A DNA stretch of 64,000 bases, taken from Primorskyibacter aestuariivivens (GTDB lineage: Bacteria; Pseudomonadota; Alphaproteobacteria; Rhodobacterales; Rhodobacteraceae). The DNA lies in assembly GCF_028023675.1 (NCBI RefSeq), contig NZ_JAQIOZ010000010.1, forward strand, positions 105,171 to 169,170, written 5' to 3'. Of this stretch, positions 43,519 to 52,723 are shown one piece after another. The notes beneath the pieces were generated by a model. The model made no database searches. It had not been told where the DNA came from and saw only the letters and a program-made list of their open reading frames with translations. Position 1 is the stretch's first letter. The number at the start of each line of letters is the position of its first letter. A program made the translations under genes and the position numbers.

Positions 43519-43789
43519 GCGCGCGCCTCTCTTTCTCGGCCTCGTGCGCCCGCCGAAGCTTCTGGGCCTGCCCATCATGTATGCGATGGTCTGGCTCTTC
43601 GGTTCGGTGCTCTTGTTCGTCTGGGTCCAGCACATCGCGGTGCTGGGCGTGGCCGCCCTTCTCTATCCGGTGCTGTGGAAGGCCGCGGATTGGGACCCGC
43701 GTTTCATCGACGTGATGATGACGGCGCTGCAGGAAACGCCACCCACGCGAAACCGCAGCATTCATGGCGGGGACAGCTATGCACCGTGA
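43511..43789 (+). CDS. virB3: VirB3-type T4SS membrane protein
   Basis: 92 residues with one or two hydrophobic helices after the family start L-F-L-G-L-V-R-P-P-K-L-L-G. VirB3 is an inner-membrane component that associates with VirB4. The start is GTG 43511, overlapping virB2 by 8 bp; the stop overlaps virB4 by 11 bp. Confidence 0.88.
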   Translation: MAERAPLFLGLVRPPKLLGLPIMYAMVWLFGSVLLFVWVQHIAVLGVAALLYPVLWKAADWDPRFIDVMMTALQETPPTRNRSIHGGDSYAP

Positions 43790-46154
43790 TGAAGCACGTG
43801 ATGCGGCGCTCGATGCCCGCACAATGACGCCAGACTGGTATGCGCGCGAGACCCGCCTCGCGCATATGCTGCCCTATGTGAGCCTCGTTGACGACCAGAC
43901 CGTGCGGACCCGGGTGAACGAACTCTTCCGGTGCATCCGGCTCGAGGGGATCAACAGCTACACGACCGACGATGCCTATCTCGACAAATTGACGGCGCTT
44001 TTTGCCCGCATCGTCGCACAGCTTGGGCCGGAATTCAGCTATTACGTTCACAAGGTCTCCAAGGCCATCAAACCTGATCTCGACCCCATCCGTGAGGACA
44101 GCTTCGCAGGCGAGGTCGACCGGCGCTGGCGCGCGAAACTCGAGACCAGCGGGCTGCGCGACAAAACACTGACGCTCACCGTCATTCACCGCCCGCCCCC
44201 GAAAAGCCTCCTGCCGTTCCTGAGCCGCAGCGCGCCGGACCGACTGAAGGAGGAGACCCGCAAACGCCTGCAGCGCCTCGGTGAGGCCGTGAATGTCTTC
44301 CTCTCGGGCCTCACCGAGCTCAAGCCGCGGCTTCTCTCCGCCGCATCGGGGGAATTGGTGGGGTTTCTGGGCGCACTGAACACGGGGCAAGAGCTGCCGC
44401 TCTACCCGGCCAACACCTACGGCTTTCTGTCCTTCAACGTCGCCAATACCCGCGTGACCTTTCACGGCGACCATTTCGAGCTTTCCGAGGGCGTCGTGGG
44501 CCACCGCTACGGCAAGAGTTTCACCATCGGGGAATACTCGGAAGGCACCTCCTGCACCATGTTCGACATGCTGAACCTGCCGGTCGACATGATCGTCACG
44601 CATTCCTTCACGCCGATCAATTCGAACCTAATGGCAGGCCGCATCAAGCGGCAGAAGCGGCAGATGCAGGCCAGCCAGGACGCAGCCCTTTCGCTCCTGG
44701 AAGCCCTCGACATCGCCGCCGATGATCTCGAGGCCAAGCGCCAAAGCTTCGGCGAACACCATATGGTCGTGACGCTCTTCTGCGAAACGCTCGAAGAGCT
44801 GCAGACCCTCAGCGCGGAGATCGTGAACGCCGCCGCGACCGAGGGCGTGAAAATGATCGGCGAGCGGGTCGCCGCAAAGGCGCATTACCTGAGCCAGCAC
44901 CCCGGCAACCAGCCCAAGCGTGTCCGCGCGAGCGCCGTCACCAATCGCAACTTCGCGGATTTTGCGGCCTTTCACCGGACACAGCTCGGCAAACCCGCCG
45001 CGAAAACCCCATGGGGCCGGGTCGTCACTTATTTGCCCACGCCGGAGCAGAGCGCCTACCGGTTTTCCTACCACGAGCAGGGCAGCCCGGACAAAGAACC
45101 GACCAGCGGGCATACCCTGATCATGGGTCGGCCCGGGTCGGGCAAATCGGTGCTGTCCGCCTTTCTGATGACGCAAGCCCGTCGCGCAGGTGCCCGGATC
45201 TTCGTCTTCGATTACCGTCTCGGTATGGAGATGGCGGTCCGGGCTAATGGCGGGCGCTACGCCTCCCTGAACGCCGGCCAGCCCACGGGTCTCAATCCGC
45301 TCTGGACCGAGACCGATGCGCGCGGCACCGCCTGGCTCTCGGATTGGCTCACAACGCTGCTCTACCGCGCCGACAAGCCGCTGACGCCCGCGCAAACAAA
45401 CCGCATCCAGGAGGTCGTGCGCCAGAATGCGCAGGCCACCAATCCGGCCCTGCGGAACTGGCGGGATTTCGCGTCGCTTTTTGTGTCCACCGATGATGGC
45501 GGCGATCTGCACCAGCGCCTGCTCGAATGGACCGAAGACGGCCGCTATGGCTGGATCTTCGGGCAGAGCCTTGAGGACACTTTTTCACTCAAAGGCGATG
45601 TCGTGGGCTTCGATCTGACCGGCATTCTCGACAGCGAGGCCGACAAGGAACGGATGGCGGTCCTGTCCTATCTTTTCCGCCGGGTCGAGCGCGAGATCGA
45701 GGACCGCCGCCCCACCATCATCGTAATCGACGAGGCCTGGAAGGCGCTCGACAACGCATATTTCGCCGAACGGCTGTCGAACTGGCTGGTGACCGCGCGC
45801 AAGCAGAACACCGTCGCGGTGATGATGACGCAATACGCCAGCCAGCTTGAGCGCACCCGGACCGGCAAGACCATCGTCGAGGCGGTGCCGACGCAGATCC
45901 TGCTGCCCAATATCCGCGCGCAGCCTGCGGACTACGCCATGCTGAATCTCACGGAGAAGGAACTCGACGTCCTTCTCAACACGGGCAGCAACAGCCGCCT
46001 CGCACTGATCCGTGACGATCAGGGCTCGATCGTCGTCGATGCCGATCTGAGCGCCCTTGGGCCCAATCTCACCATCCTTGGCGGCATGGAGAAAGGCGAG
46101 GCGCTCGTCGGCGCCGATTACCGCGACCGCCCGGACTTCTGGAGGCTTTCATGA
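43779..46154 (+). CDS. virB4: VirB4-type T4SS ATPase
   Basis: About 791 residues. The N-terminal CagE/TrbE-type domain is followed by the RecA-like motor with Walker A MGRPGSGKS near residues 449-457 and Walker B I-I-V-I-D-E-A-W near 649-656. VirB4 drives pilus biogenesis and substrate transfer at the inner membrane. I prefer ATG 43779 (GGGGA upstream) to ATG 43764, which lies deeper in virB3. The stop overlaps the small lipoprotein gene. Confidence 0.95.
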   Translation: MHRDEARDAALDARTMTPDWYARETRLAHMLPYVSLVDDQTVRTRVNELFRCIRLEGINSYTTDDAYLDKLTALFARIVAQLGPEFSYYVHKVSKAIKPDLDPIREDSFAGEVDRRWRAKLETSGLRDKTLTLTVIHRPPPKSLLPFLSRSAPDRLKEETRKRLQRLGEAVNVFLSGLTELKPRLLSAASGELVGFLGALNTGQELPLYPANTYGFLSFNVANTRVTFHGDHFELSEGVVGHRYGKSFTIGEYSEGTSCTMFDMLNLPVDMIVTHSFTPINSNLMAGRIKRQKRQMQASQDAALSLLEALDIAADDLEAKRQSFGEHHMVVTLFCETLEELQTLSAEIVNAAATEGVKMIGERVAAKAHYLSQHPGNQPKRVRASAVTNRNFADFAAFHRTQLGKPAAKTPWGRVVTYLPTPEQSAYRFSYHEQGSPDKEPTSGHTLIMGRPGSGKSVLSAFLMTQARRAGARIFVFDYRLGMEMAVRANGGRYASLNAGQPTGLNPLWTETDARGTAWLSDWLTTLLYRADKPLTPAQTNRIQEVVRQNAQATNPALRNWRDFASLFVSTDDGGDLHQRLLEWTEDGRYGWIFGQSLEDTFSLKGDVVGFDLTGILDSEADKERMAVLSYLFRRVEREIEDRRPTIIVIDEAWKALDNAYFAERLSNWLVTARKQNTVAVMMTQYASQLERTRTGKTIVEAVPTQILLPNIRAQPADYAMLNLTEKELDVLLNTGSNSRLALIRDDQGSIVVDADLSALGPNLTILGGMEKGEALVGADYRDRPDFWRLS

Positions 46155-46318
46155 TCCGTATTCTTGTCGCTTTGGCTGCGCTCGGCGCGCTGGCCTCCTG
46201 CACCCAGTACCGGGAGCCGCAGGCGAACTGCTTCACATTCCTTGCGTCCACGGCACCCGTCGCGCCTGATTGCCACTTCACGCCCCTTGGCACCCCGGAG
46301 GGCGACATTGAAGTCTAG
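46151..46318 (+). CDS. 55-residue lipoprotein in the virB operon
   Basis: ATG 46151 overlaps the virB4 stop (ATGA). The product has a short hydrophobic leader and a lipobox, L-A-S-C near residue 17, followed by about 38 residues with two more Cys (A-N-C-F, P-D-C-H). It may play a VirB7-like role in the outer-membrane part of the channel, but the sequence is too short to identify. It overlaps the next gene's TTG start by 11 bp. Confidence 0.78.
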   Translation: MIRILVALAALGALASCTQYREPQANCFTFLASTAPVAPDCHFTPLGTPEGDIEV

Positions 46319-47462
46319 CCTGCCTCATATCCTCGCATTTTGCTTGCTGCCCGGTCTCGGCTTCGCCCAAGGCGTGCCGACCAATGACAGTGGGCTGACC
46401 GCGCGTGACATCGTCGAGACCGGCGATCGCGAGGCTGACTTGGCCGTTCAGTCGGACAAGCTTGCCGTGCGCGAACTGATTGCCGAGATCGAACGGGAGC
46501 AGCTGGAAACCCTGCAACGCATCCTTGATGCCCAGACCAGCTTCGGCGGTCAGGGATTGCCGGCTATGGTCTCGGGGCTGGAAAGCGGCAGCGGCGATCC
46601 CAACCGCTCGGTGGAAGCCGTCTATGGCACGGGCGAGATCGACCCCAATCCCGGCGGGGCGCAGATGTTCGGGGACGCGTCTGAGACCATCGAGCAGCTC
46701 ATCATCCGCGTCGCCCAGGAAACCAGTGGCTTTGCGGGTGTTGGCCGCGCGGGTCTTTCCCCCGTCCAATGGCGCGCGCTGCTGCAAGCGCTGATCTGGC
46801 AGGAGAGCCGGTTTACGATTGGGGCACGGTCTCCCGTCGGCGCCTATGGTCTCACCCAGATCATGCCGGGCACGGCCAGCGATCTGGGCATCAACCCGGA
46901 ATATTACGACAGCCCCTACCTTCAGGTGCATGGCGGCGCGCGCTATCTCGCGACCCAGCTCAACACATTCGATGGCAATATCATCAACGCCCTCGCGGCC
47001 TATAACGCCGGACCCGGCCGGGTTTTCGAGTATGGCGGCGTGCCACCCTTCCGCGAGACCCAGCACTACGTGTCGGTCATCCCTGAACGCTACAATCTCT
47101 ATCTAAGCCGTATCGGCGGGATCGATGCGCTTGGCACGATCGATCCGGCGCTTCTGGCCAATGCCAACCTCTCAATCACCGGGCACGGCGCGGCCTTCTA
47201 TGGCAACAATTCCCCAGCGGCGATTAGGCAGGCCGCCTTGCGTATTGCGGACATCGTCGAGCGGATTTCCGAAACCGAGGACGTGCAGGAGAGCGTCGCA
47301 CTCAACACCTATGCCCGCGCCGAACTCCTGCGCCTCGTCGCTGCACGCATCCGGCTTCAGGCGGCACGCACCCGCGTCCTTTCTGCCGAAGAGCTGGCCC
47401 AGGCCAGCGCCCGCATGGCCGAAGGCGCGTTCATGGATTTTACGATGAGGGAGATTGAATGA
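46308..47462 (+). CDS. second lytic transglycosylase of the virB operon
   Basis: 384-residue exported SLT-domain protein. The start is TTG 46308, with GGAGGG about 6 bp upstream, inside the lipoprotein gene; this gives a clean signal peptide ending L-G-F-A-Q. After a helical N-terminal region (40-80) come I-W-Q-E-S-R-F (catalytic Glu), A-Y-G-L-T-Q-I-M-P-G-T-A and A-A-Y-N-A-G-P. A further helical C-terminal 100 residues are present. Two SLT enzymes in one T4SS operon is unusual; this larger one may be the structural/VirB1* type. Confidence 0.87.
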   Translation: MKSSLPHILAFCLLPGLGFAQGVPTNDSGLTARDIVETGDREADLAVQSDKLAVRELIAEIEREQLETLQRILDAQTSFGGQGLPAMVSGLESGSGDPNRSVEAVYGTGEIDPNPGGAQMFGDASETIEQLIIRVAQETSGFAGVGRAGLSPVQWRALLQALIWQESRFTIGARSPVGAYGLTQIMPGTASDLGINPEYYDSPYLQVHGGARYLATQLNTFDGNIINALAAYNAGPGRVFEYGGVPPFRETQHYVSVIPERYNLYLSRIGGIDALGTIDPALLANANLSITGHGAAFYGNNSPAAIRQAALRIADIVERISETEDVQESVALNTYARAELLRLVAARIRLQAARTRVLSAEELAQASARMAEGAFMDFTMREIE

Positions 47463-48271
47463 TGGGACGGATGTTTCTGAGAACGGCCTTGGCCACGACG
47501 CTTGGGATCGGTCTGCATCTCGGCACCCTCTCCCCTGCCGCAGCGCAGGGCGTACCCGTGGTCGACACCCAGAACATCGCGCAAAACATCCAGCAACTGC
47601 GGCAGATGATCGAAGACGAGATCCTGCAGAACGAGCAGCTGACGCAGCTCCGCGAACAGCTTGCCACACTCACGGACCAACTCGCGGAGCTGCAAAGAAC
47701 CTACGAGGCCCTCACCCGCCTCGCCGAGCTTCCAGAAATCATCCGGACGGAAATGGAAGACGAGTTGAACGGTCTGCTCGACCAAGAGTTCGGGGACATC
47801 CTCGCCACGATTGAGGCGATCAAGACTGGGGATTTCTCGGGCCTCTCGGGCTCCGGCGCAGGCGAAATCGAAACCCAGATGGATCGGGTGCTGGCCGATC
47901 TCGGATTTGACGATGACACCCTCTCGGAAATGGCCACGAGCGGCAATCCCGGGGCCAACCGCGTGGCGACGCAGGCCACCACCGGTGCCCTTGTCTCGGC
48001 GGCGGCCCAGAACAGCTATGAGGATGCCGGCCAATCGCTCGAGCGGGTCGACCGCCTTGTCGGACTCATTGACGACATGGACGAACTAAAGGAAAGCATC
48101 GATCTCAACACGCGCGTGACCGCGGAGCTCGCCATTGCGCTGGTCGCCATGTGGCAACTCGAAGCCATCCAGACCGTGGGCGATGGCACCGGCGGCGTGA
48201 TCGATGCCGCCACCATCGCCGAAGAGCAGCGCTTCATGGATTTCACCTTGCCGGACCTGCGGGCTGATTAA
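47459..48271 (+). CDS. virB5: VirB5/TrbJ-type protein
   Basis: 270 residues. The signal peptide ends A-A-A-Q; the mature protein is largely helical with coiled-coil patterns (I-A-Q-N-I-Q-Q-L-R-Q-M, then Q-L-R-E-Q-L-A-T-L-T-D-Q-L), as in TrbJ/VirB5 minor pilins. A late segment, E-L-A-I-A-L-V-A-M-W-Q-L-E-A, is also typical. It overlaps the upstream SLT stop and is followed by the 97-bp palindromic element. Confidence 0.78.
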   Translation: MMGRMFLRTALATTLGIGLHLGTLSPAAAQGVPVVDTQNIAQNIQQLRQMIEDEILQNEQLTQLREQLATLTDQLAELQRTYEALTRLAELPEIIRTEMEDELNGLLDQEFGDILATIEAIKTGDFSGLSGSGAGEIETQMDRVLADLGFDDDTLSEMATSGNPGANRVATQATTGALVSAAAQNSYEDAGQSLERVDRLVGLIDDMDELKESIDLNTRVTAELAIALVAMWQLEAIQTVGDGTGGVIDAATIAEEQRFMDFTLPDLRAD

Positions 48272-48368
48272 GGCGTTTCGAAATTGATCCCCAAAAACAA
48301 ATATCGGTTTTCGCGTTCGAGCGCAGCGAGAGGCAGCGAAGAACCGATTCAACTCATTTCGAAACGCC
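48272..48368. repeat. 97-bp nested palindromic element between virB5 and virB8
   Basis: Perfect 13-bp arms GGCGTTTCGAAAT (48272-48284) and ATTTCGAAACGCC (48356-48368). Inside are arms ATCGGTT / AACCGAT and a centre GAGCGCAGCGAGAGG. It starts at the last base of virB5 and fills nearly the whole gap to the virB8 Shine-Dalgarno. It could act as a processing or attenuation hairpin, or be a mobile palindromic unit. Confidence 0.75.
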
Positions 48369-48385
48369 GGGCGGAGGCATGACGC

Positions 48386-49039
48386 GTGGCGACTGAACAA
48401 GAAATCATCGAGGAAGAACTGGTCTACGGTGCCCTGCGCCGCGAACGGCTCTGGCAACGCCTTGGCCTGATGGGCCTTGTCTTCGGTATCATCGGCTGTC
48501 TGAGTGCCGCGGCTGTCTCGATCCTCGATGTCGACCCGCCCCCCGTCGTTGTCCCCTATGATCCCGCCACCGGCTTTGCACTCCCCGAAGCCTCGGTGGG
48601 CGCCTCCTCGGTGACCGCCAACCAGGCGATCATCGAGGCGGAGGTGTTCCGCTATGTGACCGACCGGGAGGTCTATAACCAGCTCGACAACGATCTGCGC
48701 ATCCGCAGCGTCCTGCGCCGCTCGGACGGGGCGGCCGAGAGCGGGTTGCGCCAGATCTGGAACAGCGCAAATGAGAACTATCCGCCGACCGTCTATGGCC
48801 CCAATGCCCGGCTCGACGTGGAAATCCTCAGCATCAACCGGATCGGAACCAACCGCGCGACGGTCCGCCTGCGCAAGCGTCTGACCTCCATCAACGGCAC
48901 CCAGACCGGCCTCTTCACTGCGACGCTTCTCTTCGAGTTCCGCCCGGAGACCCGCCGCTCCATCGATGAGGTCTGGACCAATCCATTCGGCTTCACCGTC
49001 CTCGAATATTCCATCCGCTCCGACAGATTGGAGAACTGA
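48386..49039 (+). CDS. virB8: VirB8-type T4SS assembly protein
   Basis: 217 residues: short cytoplasmic head, one membrane helix (about 25-47), then a periplasmic NTF2-like domain with A-x-F-R-Y-V-x-D-R-E-x-Y and F-x-F-x-P-E...N-P-F-G-F. VirB8 nucleates channel assembly. The start is GTG 48386 with GGAGG about 8 bp upstream; the nearby ATG at 48379 is out of frame. It lies after the palindromic element and 2 bp before virB9. Confidence 0.9.
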   Translation: MATEQEIIEEELVYGALRRERLWQRLGLMGLVFGIIGCLSAAAVSILDVDPPPVVVPYDPATGFALPEASVGASSVTANQAIIEAEVFRYVTDREVYNQLDNDLRIRSVLRRSDGAAESGLRQIWNSANENYPPTVYGPNARLDVEILSINRIGTNRATVRLRKRLTSINGTQTGLFTATLLFEFRPETRRSIDEVWTNPFGFTVLEYSIRSDRLEN

Positions 49040-49041
49040 CG

Positions 49042-49737
49042 TTGTTGTTTATAAGATCGCTTATTTTTGTCATTGCCCTGTTGCCCGGCCTCGCCTCTGC
49101 CGAAGCCATCCCGCGTGGCGGTCCCAACGACAGCCGGGTGCGCTTGGCCACCTACCAGGAGGGTCAGGTCTACCGTCTCAGCGTGTCGCTCACCCATGTG
49201 ACCACCATCGAGTTCGGCGAGGGCGAAAGCATCCGCTCGATCATCGCGGGCGACACCGAGGGCTTCGAGATCGACGGCGTCCCGGGCGGTCAGGCCTTCG
49301 CGATCAAGCCTGTGGCGCGCGGGGTGCATACCAATGTGACAGTCTATACGAACCGCCGGAGCTATTACTTCAACGTCCAGGAGGTCCGCAGCCCAACCTT
49401 CTACGTGGTGCAGTTCCGCTATCCGGAGGACGATGCGCGCCCGACCCGGGCCATCGCCGCCCAAGCGCCAAACTACAATTACGGCGCCAGCGCGCGGACC
49501 GAGTTCACGCCAACGCGCATCTGGGATGACGGGACGTTCACGTATTTCGCGTTTCCGCGGAACGCGCCGGTGCCCGCGATCTTCCGTTACGCGAATGGCC
49601 GCGAGCGGACGGTCAACACGCAGGCCACCGAAGATGGCGTGATCCGGGTCTCTGGGGTGAACAGGCAGTGGGTCCTGCGGATCGGTGACGAGGTGGTCTG
49701 TATCGAGGCGACGCCGCCTGCGGGGGTGGGGTCATGA
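49042..49737 (+). CDS. virB9: VirB9-type outer-core protein
   Basis: 231 residues. The signal peptide (L-P-G-L-A-S-A) is followed by a beta-rich N-terminal domain (F-I-x-x-V, N-V-T-V-Y-T-N-R-R-S-Y-Y-F) and a C-terminal domain with W-D-D-G-T-F-T-Y-F-x-F, the family signature. The start is TTG 49042, 2 bp after virB8, with GGAG upstream. It forms part of the outer-membrane ring with VirB10. Confidence 0.93.
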   Translation: MLFIRSLIFVIALLPGLASAEAIPRGGPNDSRVRLATYQEGQVYRLSVSLTHVTTIEFGEGESIRSIIAGDTEGFEIDGVPGGQAFAIKPVARGVHTNVTVYTNRRSYYFNVQEVRSPTFYVVQFRYPEDDARPTRAIAAQAPNYNYGASARTEFTPTRIWDDGTFTYFAFPRNAPVPAIFRYANGRERTVNTQATEDGVIRVSGVNRQWVLRIGDEVVCIEATPPAGVGS

Positions 49738-51113
49738 GCGACACCGGAAACGCAGACCTCGAAAAACGCCTCGCTGCCCTCGAACAAGGCAAGGGCGCAG
49801 GTTTGCCCCCTGCCCCACGGCGCTCACCGCTGCTCGCACTGGTCGTCGTCCTCGTGATCGGCGCCGGCGGGGCGCTGCTCTATCTCCTCTCACAGCCCGA
49901 GGAAGAGGAAACCCTGCCCACGGCCACACCGGATGTGTTTCAAAACGAGGGCGACGGGTTCGGCGCTATCGAGACCTTGCCCCCGCCCGAGCCCGAGGTT
50001 GTGTTTGTCGGACCGGATCCAGTCGAGCCCAACGCAGAGCTTCTGGCGCAGATCACCGCGCTGCAGGCTCAGATCGAGGAATTGCGCAACGCGCCCGAAC
50101 CCGTCGTCGAGGAAGACACGGCTGCCGCGGAAGCCATTGATGCACTGACCGCCCAGATCGCGGCGCTGCAAGCGGCGTCAGAATCCGCGCAGCAACAGTT
50201 TCGCGATGAGCTCACAGCGCGCGATCGCGAACTGGAGCAACTCCGCATGGACCTCGAACTCGCGCAGCTCGAGGCCAACCGACCGCTGCCCGCACCCATT
50301 GGGCCCACCGAGGACGAGTTGCGGGCGCGGGAAGAAGAGCGGCTGCGGCGCGAGGAGGAAGCAAGACGTCTCGCGGAACTCGAGCGCCGCGCGGCCGAGG
50401 AACGCGCCTTCCAGGAGCGCCGCATTACCTCGCCCACCATCGCCTTTGGCGGCACATCCGGTGCAAATGAGACGGCGCTGACCGAGCGCACCTTTGGCGA
50501 GGTGACGGATTTCGTGCTGAACGGGGCGCTGCCCTCGACGGTGACGCAGGCCGAGGTGATCGCCAATCCCTCCAACACGATTCTACAGGGCACCATGATC
50601 CAGGCCGTCATGGAAACAGCCCTCGACAGCTCCCTCCCCGGCCAGACCCGCGCCGTGGTGTCCGAGGATGTCTACAGCGTCGATGGCGCGCGCCTCTTGA
50701 TCCCCCGCGGATCCCGTCTCGTCGGGCGCTACCGCGCTGGCGTCGATATCGCGCAGCGCCGCGTCACGATCGCCTGGGACCGGATCATCCTGCCCGCGGG
50801 CCAAACCGTCCAGATCAGCTCCTTCGGAGGTGATGAACTGGGCCGTTCTGGCGTCACCGGCCTCATAGACACGCGTTTTGCCGAGCGTTTCGGGTCGGCC
50901 GCCCTGATCTCGCTGATCTCGGCCGCGCCAAGTGCCGCCGCTTCCGAGGTCCAGGATGAGACTGCCGCCGACCTTCTCGAAGACGTTGGCGATGATCTGG
51001 CAGATGCCACGGACAGCGTCATCGGTGATTACCTCTCCATCGGCCCCGTCATCTATGTCGACCAGGGCGCCCGCGTCACGGTCATGGTCGACCGCGATCT
51101 GGAGATATTCTGA
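49734..51113 (+). CDS. virB10: VirB10-type scaffold protein
   Basis: 459 residues: short cytoplasmic N-terminus, one membrane helix (about 30-50), Pro/Glu-rich linker, long charged coiled coil (about 100-230, rich in E-R-L-R-R-E-E-E), then the TrbI/VirB10 beta-barrel domain with L-x-x-G-T-x-I-x-A-V, L-L-I-P-R-G-S and G-x-I-D-x-R-F. It spans both membranes and senses ATPase activity. It overlaps virB9 by 4 bp. Confidence 0.95.
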   Translation: MSDTGNADLEKRLAALEQGKGAGLPPAPRRSPLLALVVVLVIGAGGALLYLLSQPEEEETLPTATPDVFQNEGDGFGAIETLPPPEPEVVFVGPDPVEPNAELLAQITALQAQIEELRNAPEPVVEEDTAAAEAIDALTAQIAALQAASESAQQQFRDELTARDRELEQLRMDLELAQLEANRPLPAPIGPTEDELRAREEERLRREEEARRLAELERRAAEERAFQERRITSPTIAFGGTSGANETALTERTFGEVTDFVLNGALPSTVTQAEVIANPSNTILQGTMIQAVMETALDSSLPGQTRAVVSEDVYSVDGARLLIPRGSRLVGRYRAGVDIAQRRVTIAWDRIILPAGQTVQISSFGGDELGRSGVTGLIDTRFAERFGSAALISLISAAPSAAASEVQDETAADLLEDVGDDLADATDSVIGDYLSIGPVIYVDQGARVTVMVDRDLEIF

Positions 51114-51117
51114 GCCC

Positions 51118-52104
51118 ATGTCGCTGAGCTATCTCGAAACCTCGCTCGACCGGATCGACGCCGCCGCCCGCGACGATGTCATCGAGATCTGCATTAACCC
51201 CGACGGGACCTGCTGGGGCGAATTCCAGGGCGATCACTTCATGCGCCCGCTGGACCAGAGGCTGACGGGCGTTCAGGTCAGGGACCTCGGCAACCAGATC
51301 GCCTCCTCGGCCAATACCACGATGAGCAAGGACCGCCCCATCGTCTCGGTCTCGATCACCTATAAGGGGCGCCCGATCCGCGCACAGGTCATCACCCCGC
51401 CCGCAGTGCTCTCGGCCATGTCGATCAGCCTGCGGTTCTTCTCAAGCCTGCCACTCGAGGGCATTGCGCTCGATTTTCTCTACGGAAAGGAGCGAAAGCT
51501 CGAAGACCTGCGCGTGGAAAAGAAAAGTGCCTTGCGCGCAGTGGTGGCCGCGGGTTTGATCGATGATGCGCTGGCCTTCTGCGTCGAGAACAAACTCAAC
51601 ATGATCGTCTCGGGTGGCACCTCCACCGGCAAGACCGTCGCCGCGCGCAAGATCCTCTCTCACGTACCGGCCGAGGAACGCATCGTCACCATCGAAGAAG
51701 CCGCCGAGCTTCTGCCGACCCAGCCAAATGCCGTGACCCTCATCGCCAACCGGGATGCGGAGTTCCAGACCGCCGATGTGCTGCTCACCGCCACGCTGCG
51801 GATGCGCCCCGACCGGATCATCCTCGGCGAGGTGCGCGGCAAGGAGGCCATGACCTTTCTGGAAGCCATCAACACCGGCCACGGCGGATCCATGACAACC
51901 CTCCATGCCGAAACCCCGCAATTGGCCGTCCAGCGGCTCGCGATCGCCGCGCTCAAGACCGAGATCCCGATGACCTATGCCGACATGATCCAGTACATCG
52001 AGAACTCCATCGACGTGATCATCCAGGCCGGCCGGCATGACGGCAAACGCGGCATCACGGAATTCTACCTCCCCGGCGCAACCGAGATTGGAACTTCCCC
52101 ATGA
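51118..52104 (+). CDS. virB11: VirB11-type T4SS hexameric ATPase
   Basis: 328 residues with the secretion-ATPase fold: N-terminal domain, then Walker A S-G-G-T-S-T-G-K-T (residues 165-173), Asp box E-E-A-A-E-L, Walker B L-R-M-R-P-D-R-I-I-L-G-E-V-R, His box T-G-H-G-G-S-M-T-T-L-H-A. It powers the switch between pilus assembly and DNA transfer. ATG 51118 lies 4 bp after virB10; a longer frame upstream lies inside virB10. Confidence 0.95.
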   Translation: MSLSYLETSLDRIDAAARDDVIEICINPDGTCWGEFQGDHFMRPLDQRLTGVQVRDLGNQIASSANTTMSKDRPIVSVSITYKGRPIRAQVITPPAVLSAMSISLRFFSSLPLEGIALDFLYGKERKLEDLRVEKKSALRAVVAAGLIDDALAFCVENKLNMIVSGGTSTGKTVAARKILSHVPAEERIVTIEEAAELLPTQPNAVTLIANRDAEFQTADVLLTATLRMRPDRIILGEVRGKEAMTFLEAINTGHGGSMTTLHAETPQLAVQRLAIAALKTEIPMTYADMIQYIENSIDVIIQAGRHDGKRGITEFYLPGATEIGTSP

Positions 52105-52295
52105 AGACCTTTGAATATGACATCCTGTCCTTTCCCATGACCCGTAAGACCAGCCTCTCCGACATGCAGGCCAGCCTGAATGCCAAAGGTGCAGAAGGCT
52201 GGGAGGTGGTGTCGATCAGCTCCTCGGAATTCGCCAATATCGGGCACACCGTTTTCCTGAAGCGCGAAACCACACCCGCTGGAGTCACGGCATGA
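52101..52295 (+). CDS. DUF4177-like small protein
   Basis: 64 residues starting M-K-T-F-E-Y, with L-N-A-K-G-A-E-G-W-E-V-V-S-I and a final F-L-K-R, the pattern of DUF4177 proteins (short beta-alpha-beta, unknown role). Overlaps virB11 by 4 bp at its start and the next gene by 4 bp at its end, so it is part of the operon. Confidence 0.78.
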   Translation: MKTFEYDILSFPMTRKTSLSDMQASLNAKGAEGWEVVSISSSEFANIGHTVFLKRETTPAGVTA

Positions 52296-52711
52296 GAGTG
52301 ACGCGGTTTCGCCTCATCCTGGCTGCGCTCGCCCTCGGCCTCAGCCTGACGTTCACCCCCGCGTTCGCCGAGCGCGACCTAGTCCCTACCTTGGAGCGCC
52401 GCTTCGATGTCTGTCCGGACCGCCCCACTGAACTCAGCTGGATGCAAGAAATCCCCCTGCGCCAAGCCTATCAGCGCGTGCTGGTCCAAGATATCTACCG
52501 TGCCCAAAACCTTGAGCGCATCGTCGAGACTGGCAGCTGCGATTGCGAGATCCGGTTCCCGTCCTGGGACGATGCCGAGGCGTTGTTTCGCGAGGTCCAC
52601 GCGAGTGACGAACGATGGGAGATGCTGCAGGCCTCGGACGCCTACAACCGCCGCGCCAACGCCGCCCGCCGTGCCGCCAAGGCCATCTGCGAAGCCGCGG
52701 GCAATTGGTAA
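52292..52711 (+). CDS. exported T4SS-operon protein of unknown function
   Basis: 139 residues. The signal peptide ends T-P-A-F-A; the mature part is helical with three Cys (F-D-V-C, S-C-D-C) and an Ala/Arg-rich C-terminal helix. The conserved-looking R-F-D-V-C-P and C-D-C-E-I-R-F-P-S-W-D-D-A-E have no family name that I know. It sits 12 bp before the VirB6/TrbL gene, so it may be a channel accessory. Confidence 0.72.
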   Translation: MRVTRFRLILAALALGLSLTFTPAFAERDLVPTLERRFDVCPDRPTELSWMQEIPLRQAYQRVLVQDIYRAQNLERIVETGSCDCEIRFPSWDDAEALFREVHASDERWEMLQASDAYNRRANAARRAAKAICEAAGNW

Positions 52712-52723
52712 GGCTGATCCCCG

